Below the pieces are notes generated by a model. It did not search any database. It saw only the letters and a list, made by a program, of their open reading frames with translations, and was not told the origin of the DNA. Positions 11,043 to 22,207 of a stretch of DNA of 64,000 nt are shown here, piece by piece (the stretch's first letter is position 1; each line of letters starts with the position of its first letter). Source of the DNA: Limonium bicolor (taxonomy: Eukaryota; Streptophyta; Magnoliopsida; Caryophyllales; Plumbaginaceae). The DNA lies in NCBI GenBank assembly GCA_023374045.1, contig CM041776.1, positions 136,837,296 through 136,901,295 on the forward strand, written 5' to 3'. The position numbers and the translations under genes are program-made.

Positions 11043-12600
11043 TGAAATACCCCAAACCTTGATATGTTGTTTAAACATTAAACTATGGTATTTAAAGGCT
11101 AAAAAGTGCCTTAGAAACATCAGTGTACAATTTAAACCATAGTAAAACACAATAAAGCACTAAGACACAGCTTGAGCAAAACATGCTTTAAGCTTGGAGT
11201 GAACTTGGTTAGGACCCAAAGAACCTACCAAGACTAAATAATAGTCAATTATGATTTAGTAAGGCTAATTAAGTCCTTAGGAAACATTGGTAGACAATTA
11301 AACCAAACAAAACACAAATAGATACCTTAAAGTCAATATGGGCAAAAATGTGCTCTAAGCTTGGGATAAATTTGTATAAGACCTAAAGGTCATATCTATA
11401 CCTTAATTATATGTTAATGAACATATAAAATCAATTACTAAAGGAAACCAAGCTTGAAAACAAGTTAAAATGCAAAATGTGCTTTAAGGAGTCTTAAAGC
11501 ACATTTTTGAAAAATTTGTCTTGTAAATGAGTTTTGAATGGCTAAATGTCCATCATTACTCTTTAATTAACATGTGTACTACTTAGTATCACATTTGTAA
11601 GTCTAAATCAATGGGAAATCAAAAATTTCACAACTATGTGCCTTGTTTTTGTGAATAGTAACTAAAATATGCTAGTTTATGACATAAGTCAATATAAGTA
11701 AGTTAGTTGGTCAACAAAGACCATGATATGCCCTAGTATGTAAAGGGGGCCGGTTTTCATGTGTGACTCACCACACTTGACCAATCAAATAAACAAGGAA
11801 AAGTAATAAAGCATAGTTACTATTTGCTTTTAGTTTAAATATCTCCAAAAGCAAGCTTTCTTCACATTCTCTCATTCCTCTTTTGTTCCCACCATAGCCA
11901 ACCCTTCTTCCTCCTCTCTCCATCGGTTTAGCTACAGCAACAATGCCATCTCCAACTTCCATGGCTAGTAACTTCTAGCTCCATATACCAAATCAAATTC
12001 TAAGACCATATTTGTCTTAGTTAGGCCAAGCTCTACACTTCTCTCTTTTCAAACCTTCAAGAACTCCATTTCCGTGCCATGGAGATTCACCATTGAAGGA
12101 GCTTGAGCTCATATTTTCATGCCTTGTCATTCTCCTTTGCTTCAAGGTAAGGAAAATCAAAGAAAACAACATTTCCTCTTGTTTTTGTGTGTAACCGAGA
12201 ATCACCTTTGATGGTGTCCTCTCTTGTTCTTTCATAGCTCCATTTCAATCTTCAAGGGCTTGGTGGAGTCCTCTCTTGATGCTTATTCAAGCTCTCTTTT
12301 GTTTCCAAGGTAAAACAACCATCCTAATGTGTAAGATAATATATATAACCTAGGGTTTGTAAATGAGTTTAAGCATGAAGCTTGAATGCTCATTGGTTTA
12401 CTTGTGTATTGATTAGAACATTGACACATAGCCAAGTACTCTTGCCGATTTCCAAACAAGGAAGAACAAGAGTGTTCAAGTAAAAATCTTGAACAAAAGA
12501 GGTAAACAAACTATCTCAATGTAGTTTAAATGCTTAGGAAAATGAGCTTGATTTGCTTAATAAATACCTAAGGAGCCAATGGTGAATGACCTAGAGATAT
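11043..12600 (+). repeat. LTR fragment of family X1 (first 1,558 bp)
   Basis: It begins TGAAATACCCCAAACC at 11043 and matches, on the opposite strand, the outer third of the LTRs at 40129-63130. A marker is GGCCGGTTTTCATGTGTGAC near 11750, present there in complement. It stops at 12600 where element Y begins; the remaining 3 kb of LTR is not found on the other side of Y. It is closer to X1 than to the X2 LTR at 25849. Confidence 0.75.
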
Positions 12601-12714
12601 TGTAACACCCTGGATTTTGCCTTAAAAAACATAGATTATTAAATTATAAAACCAACGGTGAAAACGGCTTCGAAAACGGACCCCAAACGAGGTCTAAAAG
12701 TGCAAAACAAACTT

Positions 12715-13041
12715 GGTCCGAGCTTGTGTCCGGACATGGGAAGTTCGGACACAAGTCGAGAGTTGGAAAGTCTGAAAACCAGAGCCGTCCGAACTTGTGT
12801 CCGGACTTCAAAGTTCGGACACAAGTCGAGTTTCAAAGACCGAGAATTCTTACGCGGCGTGTCCGAACATTGGTCCGAGCTTACAAGTTCGGACATAGGT
12901 CGAGACTTGCAAGTCGACCTCGTCCTCGCATGCTGTCCGAACTTCAATGTTCGGACAGAAGTTCGGACACACCAAAACAGAGGAAACACCTTAAACTCTC
13001 GGGGCCTGTCCGAACATGGATGTCCGGACGGACGTTCGGAC
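12715..13041. repeat. five-unit three-arm palindrome array in Y 3' LTR
   Basis: Five modules start at 12715, 12787, 12861, 12934 and 13008 (spacing 72-74). Each has a left arm GTCCGAAC (or GTCCGAGC), a right arm AAGTTCGGAC or GTTCGGAC, and a middle arm that is a further right arm, a left-arm variant or the self-complementary GTCCGGAC. Outer arms are complementary in every unit. Because the array lacks stops, long open frames appear on both strands; I do not regard them as genes. Confidence 0.85.
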
Positions 13042-13811
13042 AGGTCCTGATATGCATCTTCACAAGCGGAAACAGTACCAAACCATCACCAAAATAAACA
13101 TAACAACTTAGCAACCAAAGAAGAATCATTACCATGACTTAGTACCTCAAATAACCATAAGAAAACCATCGAAAGATCTCTTATACAGAAAGTGATTCTC
13201 CAACAAAACACTTCAACTAAATAGCAGCGGAACAGCAAAATCCAAAAGGCGTTACCGCCACACTCTAGCAAAGAGTGCTCAGGCTTTAAACTAAAATTCA
13301 AATGCCAAAACGTTCCAAAACTTGTAAAGCATAGCAATTCCAAAACATAACTCAACTCGAAATAATGCGTAGAAATTATCCAGTCATCCTAAGCTATGTG
13401 ATAGCATGTCCCATTCCCCAATTCAGCCTGAGTACCTGCGACCATAAATCAACAATAGAAACCGCGAAGGGGTCGCGCAAATCAGTAAAACTGAGTAAAC
13501 ATTGCCTCAACCTGTAAAATACATTTTGAAGCTCCTTTTTCATTTGCAAAACATTAACTCACACCACAACGCTAACCAGTTTCACAAACACCAAACCACC
13601 ATAAATAAAACATTTCGGGGGAGAACTTTCCAAGAATCAAATCAATGGCTTACACGGACGACCCCCAAATCGGGTCGCAATAATAAGAATCCCACCTCAC
13701 TCTACGTCCTTAAGTGTGCACACCCCCCAGAAGGCAACTTATGACCCAAAGGAGTAGATCATTAGAGCTTAACTGCAAGTAATGTCTGCAGGCAAAAAAT
13801 AATAAGAATAT

Positions 13812-13897
13812 CCACGGGGTACATAGTACCAATAATTACACGGAGCGCCATAAAGGCACCAACAATTTACACGGAGCACCAAGAGGTACCAACAATC
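13812..13897. repeat. short hairpin array in Y LTR, about 30-bp unit
   Basis: Three consecutive units share CACGG before and CAA(C/T)AAT after a hairpin. The pairs are GGTAC/GTACC, GCGCC/GGCAC and GCACC/GGTAC, with 3-5-base loops. The second and third are imperfect. The twin copy in the other LTR is at about 21160-21237. Confidence 0.5.
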
Positions 13898-14865
13898 CAG
13901 TAACCAATTCAAAGAAAGTCTCCCAAAACATTTATTCAAACCCTTTGCAAAACATCTTACCAGAATACACAGGGGAAAATAATTCCCAAACCTTCACAAT
14001 CTCAAAACCATAGTAAATCCAACCATCAATAATCGCGAAACACAGAGGTAAAGAATGTTGAGCACAACATTTACCTGGATACGCTCACCGCCACAGAATC
14101 ACTCAGCAAGATCAGCAGTAGCGTTCGTCAGGGAATTCGGTGTCTAGAATTGTAAGCAGAAACACAATCAGGAACTACTCAAATACCAAAGAATTAACTA
14201 TCTAACCTTACCAGTGGATTCCCCTTACCCTTCTACCAGAACCGGCACCAGAGAAGCGGCCTAACAGCAACGGGGAAAACAAGAACGTGAATTAAGAGGG
14301 GTTGGAAGCTTGAAGAAAGAGAGGAGCGTAGAGACGGCGTAATGAAGATGAAGAAGAAGATCGTGGTAAAGATCGTGAAGTTAAATAGGGAATAAATAAC
14401 ATAATAAAGTAGAAATAAATTAATATATACATTTGATTTAAAAGGAGAGAGAATTGAGAAGTAGTTAGTAAAATAATTACCACACTAATATTAATCTGAA
14501 AACTGAGTAATCAAATAATGCTAAAAATCATGGAAGGATCTAGATTCAAGATTAGAGAGATAAATAAATATTATTTGGTTAAAGTAAAAATAGAAGAAAG
14601 ACTAACTAATGTTAGTAAAGAATGAGAAGAATTATCTAAATAAATAGATAAAAGAATAAATACATAGTAGCTGAATAAATAAGTTAGGAAGAGGAAATAT
14701 TTTAGAAAGAAGTAAAATCAAATTTGTATTCTTAAACATAATAAAGTTGTTTGAGACGAACGTATATATATATATATTGCTTCTCTGGGCCCTTAATAAT
14801 TCTGTTAATAACATTCCCGACTATATGCTAATTTAATCCTATGCCAAAATTCACGGGTATTTCAT

Positions 14866-14901
14866 CTCATCCCCCTAAAAGAAAGCTTCGCCCTCGAAGC
14901 T
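14866..14901 (-). other. element Y polypurine tract with preceding hairpin
   Basis: On the minus strand a perfect hairpin AGCTTCG-AGGG-CGAAGCT (14901-14884) is followed by a purine-rich tract ending GGGGGATGAGA, then the 3' LTR start. The tract primes plus-strand DNA. The hairpin lies downstream of the pol stop codon at 14969 and has counterparts in families X1 and X2. Confidence 0.8.
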
Positions 14902-14968
14902 AAGCCTAGACAATGCCCCAACCAAAACTGATTCTGAATGCTGAATCCAACTGAACTTGACATTAGTC

Positions 14969-16441
14969 TTAAACGGTTACCTGCTCGAAAAGCTGAGGGT
15001 ACTTCTTCTTCATTTCCTCTTCGACCTCCCACGTCGCCTCCTCAGTCCCATGATTCGACCACAACACCTTGACCATTCGGGTGGACTTCGATCGGGTCTC
15101 TCTGGTCTTGGTGTCCAGTACCTTAATGGGGTATTCCTCGTACGATAGGTTCTGCTCCAACTCCAGCACCTCAGGCTGTAGAACGTGGGATGGGTCGGGA
15201 ACATAACGCTTCAGCTGAGAGACATGGAAAACATTATGGACTCTCTCCAGCTCACCAGGTAGGGCCAATCTGTAGGCCACCTCTCCAATTCTCTCCAGGA
15301 CCTCGTAAGGACCCACGAATTTGGGGCTCAATTTCCCCTTCTTCCCAAATCTGGTTACCCCTCTCACAGGAGACACCTTCAGGAAGACTCTATCACCAAC
15401 TTCGAATTCAACCGGTCTCCTCTTTAAGTCAGCATAGGACTTCTGCCTGTCTTGGGCCGCTTTCATTCGGCTCTGGATGATTCGGACCTGCTCCATCGTC
15501 TCCTCTATCAGCTGGGGTCCCAATATCACGGTCTCGCTGATGTCGCTCCAACATAAAGGGGTTCTGCATTTCCTCCCATATAAGGCTTCATAGGGAGCCA
15601 TCTTAATGCTAGAGTGGTAACTGTTATTATATGAGAACTCCACCAGATGAAGTCTGTCTGCCCAGGTCCCCTGAAAATCCATGACACATGCCCGAAGCAT
15701 GTCCTCTAAGGTCTGGATGGTCCTCTGCGTCTGACCGTCTGTCGCCGGGTGAAAAGCAGTGCTCAACTTCAATTTAGTACCCATAGCCTTCTGAAACTGC
15801 TGCCAGAAATGTGCCAAAAATCTCGAGTCTCGATCAGATACTATCGTCTGAGGCACGCCATGGTATCTACCACATACTTAATGTATGCATCCACTAACTG
15901 ACTCATAGACCAAGTGCTCTTCATAGGTATGAATCGAGCGGACTTGGTGAGTCGATCCACGATCACCCATATCTGGTTGACTCCACCTTCGCCGGCGGTA
16001 GCCCAACTACGAAATCCATAGAAATAGAGTCCCACTTCCATTTGGGTACCTCCAAAGGCTGCAACAATCCTCCCATCCTCTTATGCTCGAACTTCACCTT
16101 CTGACAGGTGAGGCATCTAGACACGAACTCTGCTACCTCTCGCTTCATCTTAGGCCACCAGAACAGCTTCTTCAGGTCTTTGTACAATTTATCTCCGCCT
16201 GGGTGGACTGAATAGGGAGTATTATGAGCCTCCTTCATCAGTCTCTCCTTCACATCTGCACAACTCTGAGGAACGCACAACGGCCTCTGAATCTAAGACT
16301 GCCATCATTGTGGATTTCGAACCCTTCTGCCTTCCCCTCCTTCAACTTCTCCCTGATTCGTTCCAGCTTAACATCGCCAGGCTGTCCTTTGAGTATTTCC
16401 CCATAAATGTCGGAAGAAGCACTCATGTGGTACAGCTTCAC
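14969..16441 (-). pseudogene. element Y integrase with Tekay-type C-terminal domain, several frameshifts
   Basis: Integrase inserts the DNA copy. The zinc-binding HHCC region is present (HNTPYSVHP ... CLTCQKVK, about 16210-16080). The core shows IVDRLTKSARFIP (first Asp) and IVSDRDSRF (second Asp). Thirty-five residues later, where the catalytic Glu belongs, the codon at 15727-15725 is CAG (Gln). Frame changes lie near 16270, 15990 and 15860. The last 295 codons (15856-14969) are one open frame. They include the [10 protein letters not shown] region, [13 protein letters not shown], and a chromodomain-like tail [20 protein letters not shown] ending at TGA-proximal QVTV. The tail type supports the Tekay/Del clade. 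Both frame breaks and the lost Glu argue that it is inactive. Confidence 0.9.
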
Positions 16442-16449
16442 CTCGTGCT

Positions 16450-16954
16450 CTACTCCCCCAATTCCATCACCTCCAAATTCAACTTCTGAAACTCACGAGC
16501 TAGCTCATCAGGAAGGACCCACATGGAGTTCACTGAATGACTTCTCTTCCTGCTTAATGCATCTGCTACCAAGTTGGACTTCCCTTCATGATACAGAATC
16601 TCCAAGTCATAGTCCTTAATCAGCTCTAACCATCGTCTCTGCCTCATATTCAATTCTTTCTGGGTGTGAAAATATACTTGAGGCTTTGTGGTGGTCGGTG
16701 AAGATCTTGCACGAGACACCATAGAGGTAGTGTCTCCAGATCTTGAGTGCAAAAACCACTGCTGCTAACTCCAGGTCATGCGTCGGATATCTGGTCTCAT
16801 ATTCCTTCAACTGCCTCGACGCGTAGGCTATGACCTTCCCATGCTGCATCAGGACGCACCCTAAGCCATATTTGGAAGCGTCGCTGAAAACTTCAAATCC
16901 ATCTGTCCCTGAAGGCAAGGTCAGAACTGGAGCTGTGGTCAACCTCTCCTTCAA
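16450..16954 (-). pseudogene. element Y RNase H and linker, frameshifted
   Basis: RNase H removes the RNA strand during reverse transcription. Readable signatures are [14 protein letters not shown] (first Asp), [10 protein letters not shown] (Glu) and KIFTDHH (second Asp), then the tether segment [16 protein letters not shown] and ADALSRK. A frameshift near 16680 separates the FTDH block from the following segment, which continues in the overlapping frame from 16752. A stop and frame change occur near 16450 before integrase. Confidence 0.85.
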
Positions 16955-18151
16955 TGTCTGGAAACCTTCTCACAGTCGCTGTCCCACTGGAATTTAATCA
17001 CTTTCTTCATAAGGTTGGTGAGAGGTCTCGCTATCTTCGAGAAGTCCTTCACGAAACGTCTGTAATACCCTGCCAAGCCCAGAAAGCTTCGCACTTCAGT
17101 CAGGTTACTGGGCCTTGGCCATTCTTTTACGGCCTGAATCTTCGACGGATCTACTGAGATGCCTTCTCTGGTGATGACGTGGCCCAGAAATGCCACTCGG
17201 TCTAACCAGAAGTCACACTTGGACAGCTTCGCGTATAGCTGCTGCTCCCTCAATGTCTGCAATACTAGTCTCAAATGCTCCTCATGCTCCCGTTCGTCCT
17301 TGGAATATATAAGGATGTCGTCTATGAAAACCACCACGAACCGATCCAAATAGGGGTGGAAGATACGGTTCATGAGGTCCATAAAGACAGCTGGGGCGTT
17401 GGTAAGTCCAAAGGGCATCACCAAGAATTCAAAGTGCCCATACCTAGTCCGGAAGGCTGTCTTCGGGATGTCTCTCTCTGCTACTCTGAGCTGATGGTAT
17501 CCTGACCTCAAATCGATCTTCGAGAAGGTCCCTGCCCCTTGCAGCTGGTCAAAAAGATCGTATTCTCGGCAAGGGATATATGTTCTTTACTGTGATCTGG
17601 TTCAGCTCCCTGTAGTCTATGCATAACCTCATACTCCCGTCTTTCTTCTTCACAAACAAGACCGGGGCTCCCCAAGGCGATACACTAGGGCGAATGTATC
17701 CCTTATCCAAAAGATCCTCCAACTGGGTCTTCAATTCCTTCAATTCTGAGGGTGCCATCCGGTAAGGAGCCTTCGAAATCGGCGCTGAGCCTGGCACAAG
17801 GTCGATGCTGAATTCCACTTCTCGGTCTGGCGGCATACCCGGAATCTCGTCTGGGAACACGTCTGGGAATTCGCTTACTACTCGGATCTCCTTCTTTTCG
17901 TCCGGCTCCTGGCTCAGGTCTTGGACATAGCAAAGGTATGCTTGCTGTCCTTTCTTTACTTGGGAGAGAATTGTCATTGCTGATACGAGCTTCACTCCGG
18001 GCTTCTCCTCCACATTTCTGTACGAGACTCTCCGTCCCGACGGTCCTCTGAGAATAATTTTCTGCTCGCTGCAGTCTATCCTTCCCTTGTATTTGCTCAG
18101 CCAATCCATCCCCAGGATTATATCAAAGTCGGTCAAGGCGAATTGGATCAA
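16951..18151 (-). pseudogene. element Y reverse transcriptase, one frameshift
   Basis: This would copy element RNA to DNA in the particle. The N-terminal part (18151-17549) holds the end of protease, then [18 protein letters not shown] and the palm motif [14 protein letters not shown] frameshift lies near 17560. The C-terminal part (17511-16951) holds [12 protein letters not shown] text, [26 protein letters not shown] and the catalytic FIDDILIYS (Phe form of YxDD, codons 17328-17317). It ends with the connection motif [12 protein letters not shown]. All catalytic aspartates are readable, but the break separates fingers from palm. Another frame change near 16965 cuts it from RNase H. Confidence 0.9.
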
Positions 18152-18589
18152 ATCTATTACAAATTGCTCCCCTTTGATGTCTATACCTACGTTTCATTAC
18201 ATTCTTACAAGTAATCACCCGTCCCGATGGTATAGATACAGCTATAGGAGAAGTCTCACAAATCTCTATCCCCAATTTCCCAACTAGGCTATCAGATATA
18301 AAGGAATAAGTAGCCCCCGTATCAAAAAGAATGCGTGCAGGAGTACCAAGAACAGTAAAGGTACCTGCCAACACGTCTGCCTGGCCTCGGCTTCCGCCCG
18401 ACTCATCACATTTATCTTCCCTGGAGCCCGCTGCTGGTTGCCTCGGTACTCCCTTGGCCTCTATTGCCACCATTGCCGCCCTCTCCATTACTACGCTGAG
18501 GAGCATCCCCACGCTGACTCTGATTCGGGCCTCTGCCTGCTGGTCGGACTGCCTGAATGAGCGGTCGCCACTGTAGCTTCTCTGCTGAC
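18123..18589 (-). pseudogene. element Y aspartic protease region
   Basis: The protease matures gag-pol. The active-site text ILFDTGATYSFI is intact, with the catalytic Asp codon at 18323-18321, followed by a hydrophobic ILGMDWL-type flap/core segment at about 18110 that now lies in the next frame. The frame break is near 18180-18150, so the protease is split from its C-terminal half. The order (after the second zinc knuckle, before RT) matches the family. Confidence 0.8.
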
Positions 18590-19556
18590 TGCCTCCCTGG
18601 GAACTCTGAAAGCACTCGAACAATCGGTGTCCCCGCCTTCCACAACGAAAGCAGGTGACCAAGTTCCCCTCACAATCTTTCCCTGGGTGATCCTTGTTGC
18701 ACCTCTTGCAGTAGAAGTGCCTCTCCTGTCTGATCTCTCCTCTCTGAGACTGGTGCTGGGGCTGGTCACCTCGTCTCTGATCACCCCTTTGATCTCCCCC
18801 ATGTCTCGGCCTCCCGTCTCTACGGTCCGAGTAAGGCTTCCACCTCTTCTCCTGCTGATGTCTGTGGGACTGATCCTCTCGTCCTCGAGGCTCATCTCCT
18901 CCCTCCATCTTCCTCTTATTACCAGCCAGGACTCCTTCCTCTTCTGCTGCACCCTATACACGGTTAGCAGGCCTTCCCCGTACGCATCTTGGAGCGTCGG
19001 GATTGTCAGCACGCTGAGGGCCTCCTGTAGACTCCAGTTTAGCCCGCCTACAAACCTCTGCACCTTCGACGCCTCGTCGGGAACCATCGTAGGCGCGAAC
19101 CTGGCCAGCTCCAGGAACTTCGAATGGTACTCCTTGACACTCAAAGATAGCTGCTTGAGTTCTGAGAACTCCAAGTACTTCTGCATCCTGACATGCTCGG
19201 GGTAGAAGCGCCTCCTCATGGCCTCCTTCAGGCCATCCCAACCGAAATCAGGCCCAGCCAATAACACATCTTTGTTGGCGGACCACCAGATGTCTGCCTC
19301 ACTCTTGAAATAGTAAAATGCTGCGTTTACCTTCGGTCAGCTGGGCAATTGACTGCCTCAAAAATCTTGTCAAATTCTCTATCCAGTCCTCAAGTAGCAC
19401 CGGGTCCTCCTCTCCCTTGAAGGATGCGGGCTTCAGATGGGCAATTCTCTTAGTGTAGTCCTCCGACACATTATCCCTCTGCGCCTACCTCTGGACTATC
19501 TGTCCGAGGTTGAGAGCCAACTCCTGTAACTGCCTCATGGGGTCGTTGGCGGCCAT
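18590..19556 (-). pseudogene. element Y gag (capsid and nucleocapsid), broken
   Basis: Gag packages the retrotransposon RNA. The likely start is ATG 19556 (MAANDPMRQLQ). A TAG follows near 19490, and a frameshift lies between about 19330 and 19267. From 19267 a clear Retrotrans_gag segment reads WDGLKEAMRRRFYP, EYHSKFLELARFAP and KVQRFVGGLNWSLQ. A further frame change occurs near 18910. Two zinc knuckles follow: CKRCNKDHPGKDC (18712-18671) and CFRCGRRGHRLFEC (18653-18612); the second has canonical CX2CX4HX4C spacing and the first is one residue short before His. An Arg/Gly/Gln-rich linker precedes them. Gag and pol appear to have been one long frame, as usual for Tekay. Identification is secure; function is lost. 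Confidence 0.85.
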
Positions 19557-19936
19557 CCGAGTTCTGCGACTCCTACTTCAGGTGTGGTATGGAAAACTCA
19601 GTCTGTCAGCCAGTCCTGCACTCCCTAGAGCTCTATGCGAACTCCTGATTACATGTACTAAGCAAGGTAAGCAACATCCACCCATATCCCCATATATTAA
19701 GTCTCTACCCCATGTTAGGAGCTAACACATCTAATAGCTCCAATACCAGTACGCAATACTCATTCGGTTATGCTAACATTATCACAATCATTGTAATGCA
19801 CAAACGGAGAATGAACTTCAATATCCATACAGTATAACATCACATACATAGTATCGCAGGCACTACGATTCCCCAAACGGCTTACCCCACATTTTAGTTC
19901 CTTTTTAATCCAAATTTTATCTTATTTACCAAACAC

Positions 19937-19949
19937 GGCTCTGATACCA
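19937..19949 (-). other. element Y primer-binding site (initiator-Met tRNA)
   Basis: The minus strand reads TGGTATCAGAGCC three bases inside the 5' LTR. TGGTATCAGAGC is the standard plant initiator-Met tRNA primer site, where minus-strand DNA synthesis starts. Confidence 0.9.
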
Positions 19950-19952
19950 CCT

Positions 19953-22207
19953 TGTAACACCCTGGATTTTGCCTTAAAACATAGATTATTAAATTACAAA
20001 ACCAACGGTGAAAACGGCTTCGAAAACGGACCCCAAACGAGGTCTAAAAGTGCAAAACAAACTTGGTCCGAGCTTGTGTCCGGACATGGGAAGTTCGGAC
20101 ACGAGTCGAGAGTTGGAAAGTCTGAAAACCAGAGGCGTCCGAACTTGTGTCCGGATTTCAAAGTTCGGACACAAGTCGAGTTTCAAAGACCGAGAATTCT
20201 TACACGGCGTGTCCGAACATTGGTCCGAGCTTACAAGTTCGAACATAGGTCGAGACTTGCAAGTCGACCTCGTCCTCGCATGCTGTCCGAACTTCAATGT
20301 TCGGACAGAAGTTCGGACACACCAAAACAGAGGAAACACCTTAAACTCTCGGGGCCTGTCCGAACATGGATGTCCGGACGGACGTTCGGACAGGTCCTGA
20401 TATGCATCTTCACAAGCGGACACAGTACCAAACCATCACCAAAATAAACATAACAACTTAGCAACCAAAGAAGAATCATTACCATGACTTAGTACCTCAA
20501 ATAACCATAAGAAAACCATCGAAAGATCTCTTATACAGAAAGTGATTCTCCAACAAAACACTTCAACTAAATAGCAGCGGAACATCAAAATCCAAAAGGC
20601 GTTACCGCCACACTCTAGCAAAGAGTGCTCAGGCTTTAAACTACAATTCAAATGCCAAAACGTTCCCAAAACTTGTAAAGCATAGCAATTCCAAAACATA
20701 ACTCAACTCGAAATAATGCGTAGAAATTATCCAGTCATCCTAAGCTATGTGATAGCGTGTCCCATCCCCCAATTCAGCCGTGAGTACCTGCGACCATAAA
20801 ACAACAATAGAAACCGCGAAGGGGTTGCACAAATCAGTAAAACTGAGTAAACATTGCCTCAACCTGTAAAATACATTTTGAAGCTCTTTTTTCATTTGCA
20901 AAACATTAACTCACACCACAACGCTAACCAGTTTCACAAACACCAAACCACCATAAATAAAACATTTCGGGGAGAACTTTCCAAGAATCAAATCAATGGC
21001 TTACACGGACGACCCCCAAATCGGGTCGCAATAATAAGAATCCCACCTCACTCTACGTCCTTAAGTGTGCACCCCCCAGAAGGTAACTTATGACCCAAAG
21101 GAGTAGATCATTAGAGCTTAACTGCAAGTAATGTCTGCAGGCAAAATAATAAGAATATCCACAGGGTACATAGTACCAATAATTTCATGGAGCGCCAATA
21201 AGGCACCAACAATATACACGGAGCACCAGAGGTACCAATCAATCCAATAACCAATTCCAAGAAAGTCTCCCAAAACATTGATTCAAACCCTTTGCAAAAC
21301 ATCTCACAGGGAAAATAATTCCTAAACTTTCACAATCTCAAAACCACGGTAAATCCAATCCATCGATATTCGCAAAACGCAGAGGTAAAGAATGTTGAGC
21401 ACAACATTTACCTGGATACGCTCACCGCCACAGAATCACTCAGCAAGATCAGCAGTAGCGTTCGTCAGGGAATTCGGGTGTCTAGAATTGTAAGCAGAAA
21501 CACAATCAGGAACTACTCAAATACCAAAGAATTAACTATCTAACCTTACCAGTGGATTCCCCTTACCCTTCTACCAGAACCGGCACCAGAGAAGCGGCCT
21601 AACAGCGACGGGGAAAACAAGAACGTGAATTTAAGTGGGGTTGGAAGCTTGAAGAAAGAGAGGAGCATAGAGACGGCGTAATGAAGATGAAGAAGATCGT
21701 GGTAAAAATCGTGAAGTTAAATAGGGAATAAATAACATAATAAAGTAGAAATAAATTAATATATACATTTGATTTAAAAGGAGAGAGAATTGAGAAGTAG
21801 TTAGTAAAATAATTACCACACTAATATTAATCTGAAAACTGAGTAATCAAATAATGCTAAAAATCATGGAAGAATCTAGATTCAAGATAAGAGAGATAAA
21901 TAAATATTATTTGGTTAAAGTAAAAATAGAAGAAAGACTAACTAATCGTTAGTAAAGAATGAGAAGAATTATATAAATATAGATAAAAGAATAAATACAT
22001 AGTAGCTGAATAAATAAGTTAGGAAGAGGAAAATATTTTAGAAAGAAGTAAAATCAAATTTGTATTCTTAAACATAATAAAGTTGTTTGAGACGAACGTA
22101 AATATATATATATATATATATATTGCTCTGGGCCCTTAATAATTTTGCTAATAACATTCCCGACTATATGCTAATTTAATCCTATGCCAAAATTCACGGG
22201 TATTTCA
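19953..22207 (-). repeat. element Y 5' LTR
   Basis: This 2,255-bp copy has the same ends as the 3' LTR. Differences include a 2-bp shorter A run near 19975, a longer TA microsatellite near 22101 (14 versus about 11 alternations) and small deletions near 21140-21310. Its inner edge (19953) is followed after three bases by the primer-binding site. Confidence 0.9.
20065..20391. repeat. five-unit three-arm palindrome array in Y 5' LTR
   Basis: This is the LTR twin of the array at 12715, at the same offset and with the same unit spacing. It carries a few substitutions, for example CCGGAT for CCGGAC near 20152 and GTTCGAAC for GTTCGGAC near 20238. Confidence 0.85.

Larger units (their letters stand above)
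12601..14864 (-). repeat. element Y 3' LTR
   Basis: On the minus strand it runs from TGAAATACCCGTG (14864) to CCAGGGTGTTACA (12601), 2,264 bp. It holds the five-unit palindromic array (12715-13041), a smaller hairpin array (13812-13897) and a short TA run near 14763. It corresponds nearly base for base with the LTR at 19953. Confidence 0.9.
12601..22207 (-). mobile_element. element Y: complete Ty3/gypsy chromovirus (Tekay-like), coding region broken
   Basis: This 9,607-bp element has two LTRs (12601-14864 and 19953-22207), an initiator-Met tRNA primer site next to the right LTR, a polypurine tract next to the left LTR, and gag-protease-RT-RNase H-integrase in that order on the minus strand. 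Integrase after RNase H places it in Ty3/gypsy. The C-terminal tail ([15 protein letters not shown]) is the Tekay/Del-type chromodomain region. The two LTRs differ by scattered substitutions and small indels, so insertion is not very recent. The 5-bp flanks disagree (GATAT left, GTGGC right), which points to recombination after insertion. Frameshifts and stops prevent a single gag-pol product. Confidence 0.9.

Noticed and set aside
12715..13041. Possible CRISPR-like array (regular repeats with spacers)
   Set aside because: The window is plant nuclear DNA, the repeats are not identical, the intervening parts are also related, and there are no cas genes.
12639..13097. Open frames of 116-130 codons on both strands over the Y LTR array (repeated at 19989-20447)
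   Set aside because: Several overlapping frames are open at once because the repeated module contains no stop; the residues only restate the repeat, and it lies in an LTR near its 3' end.
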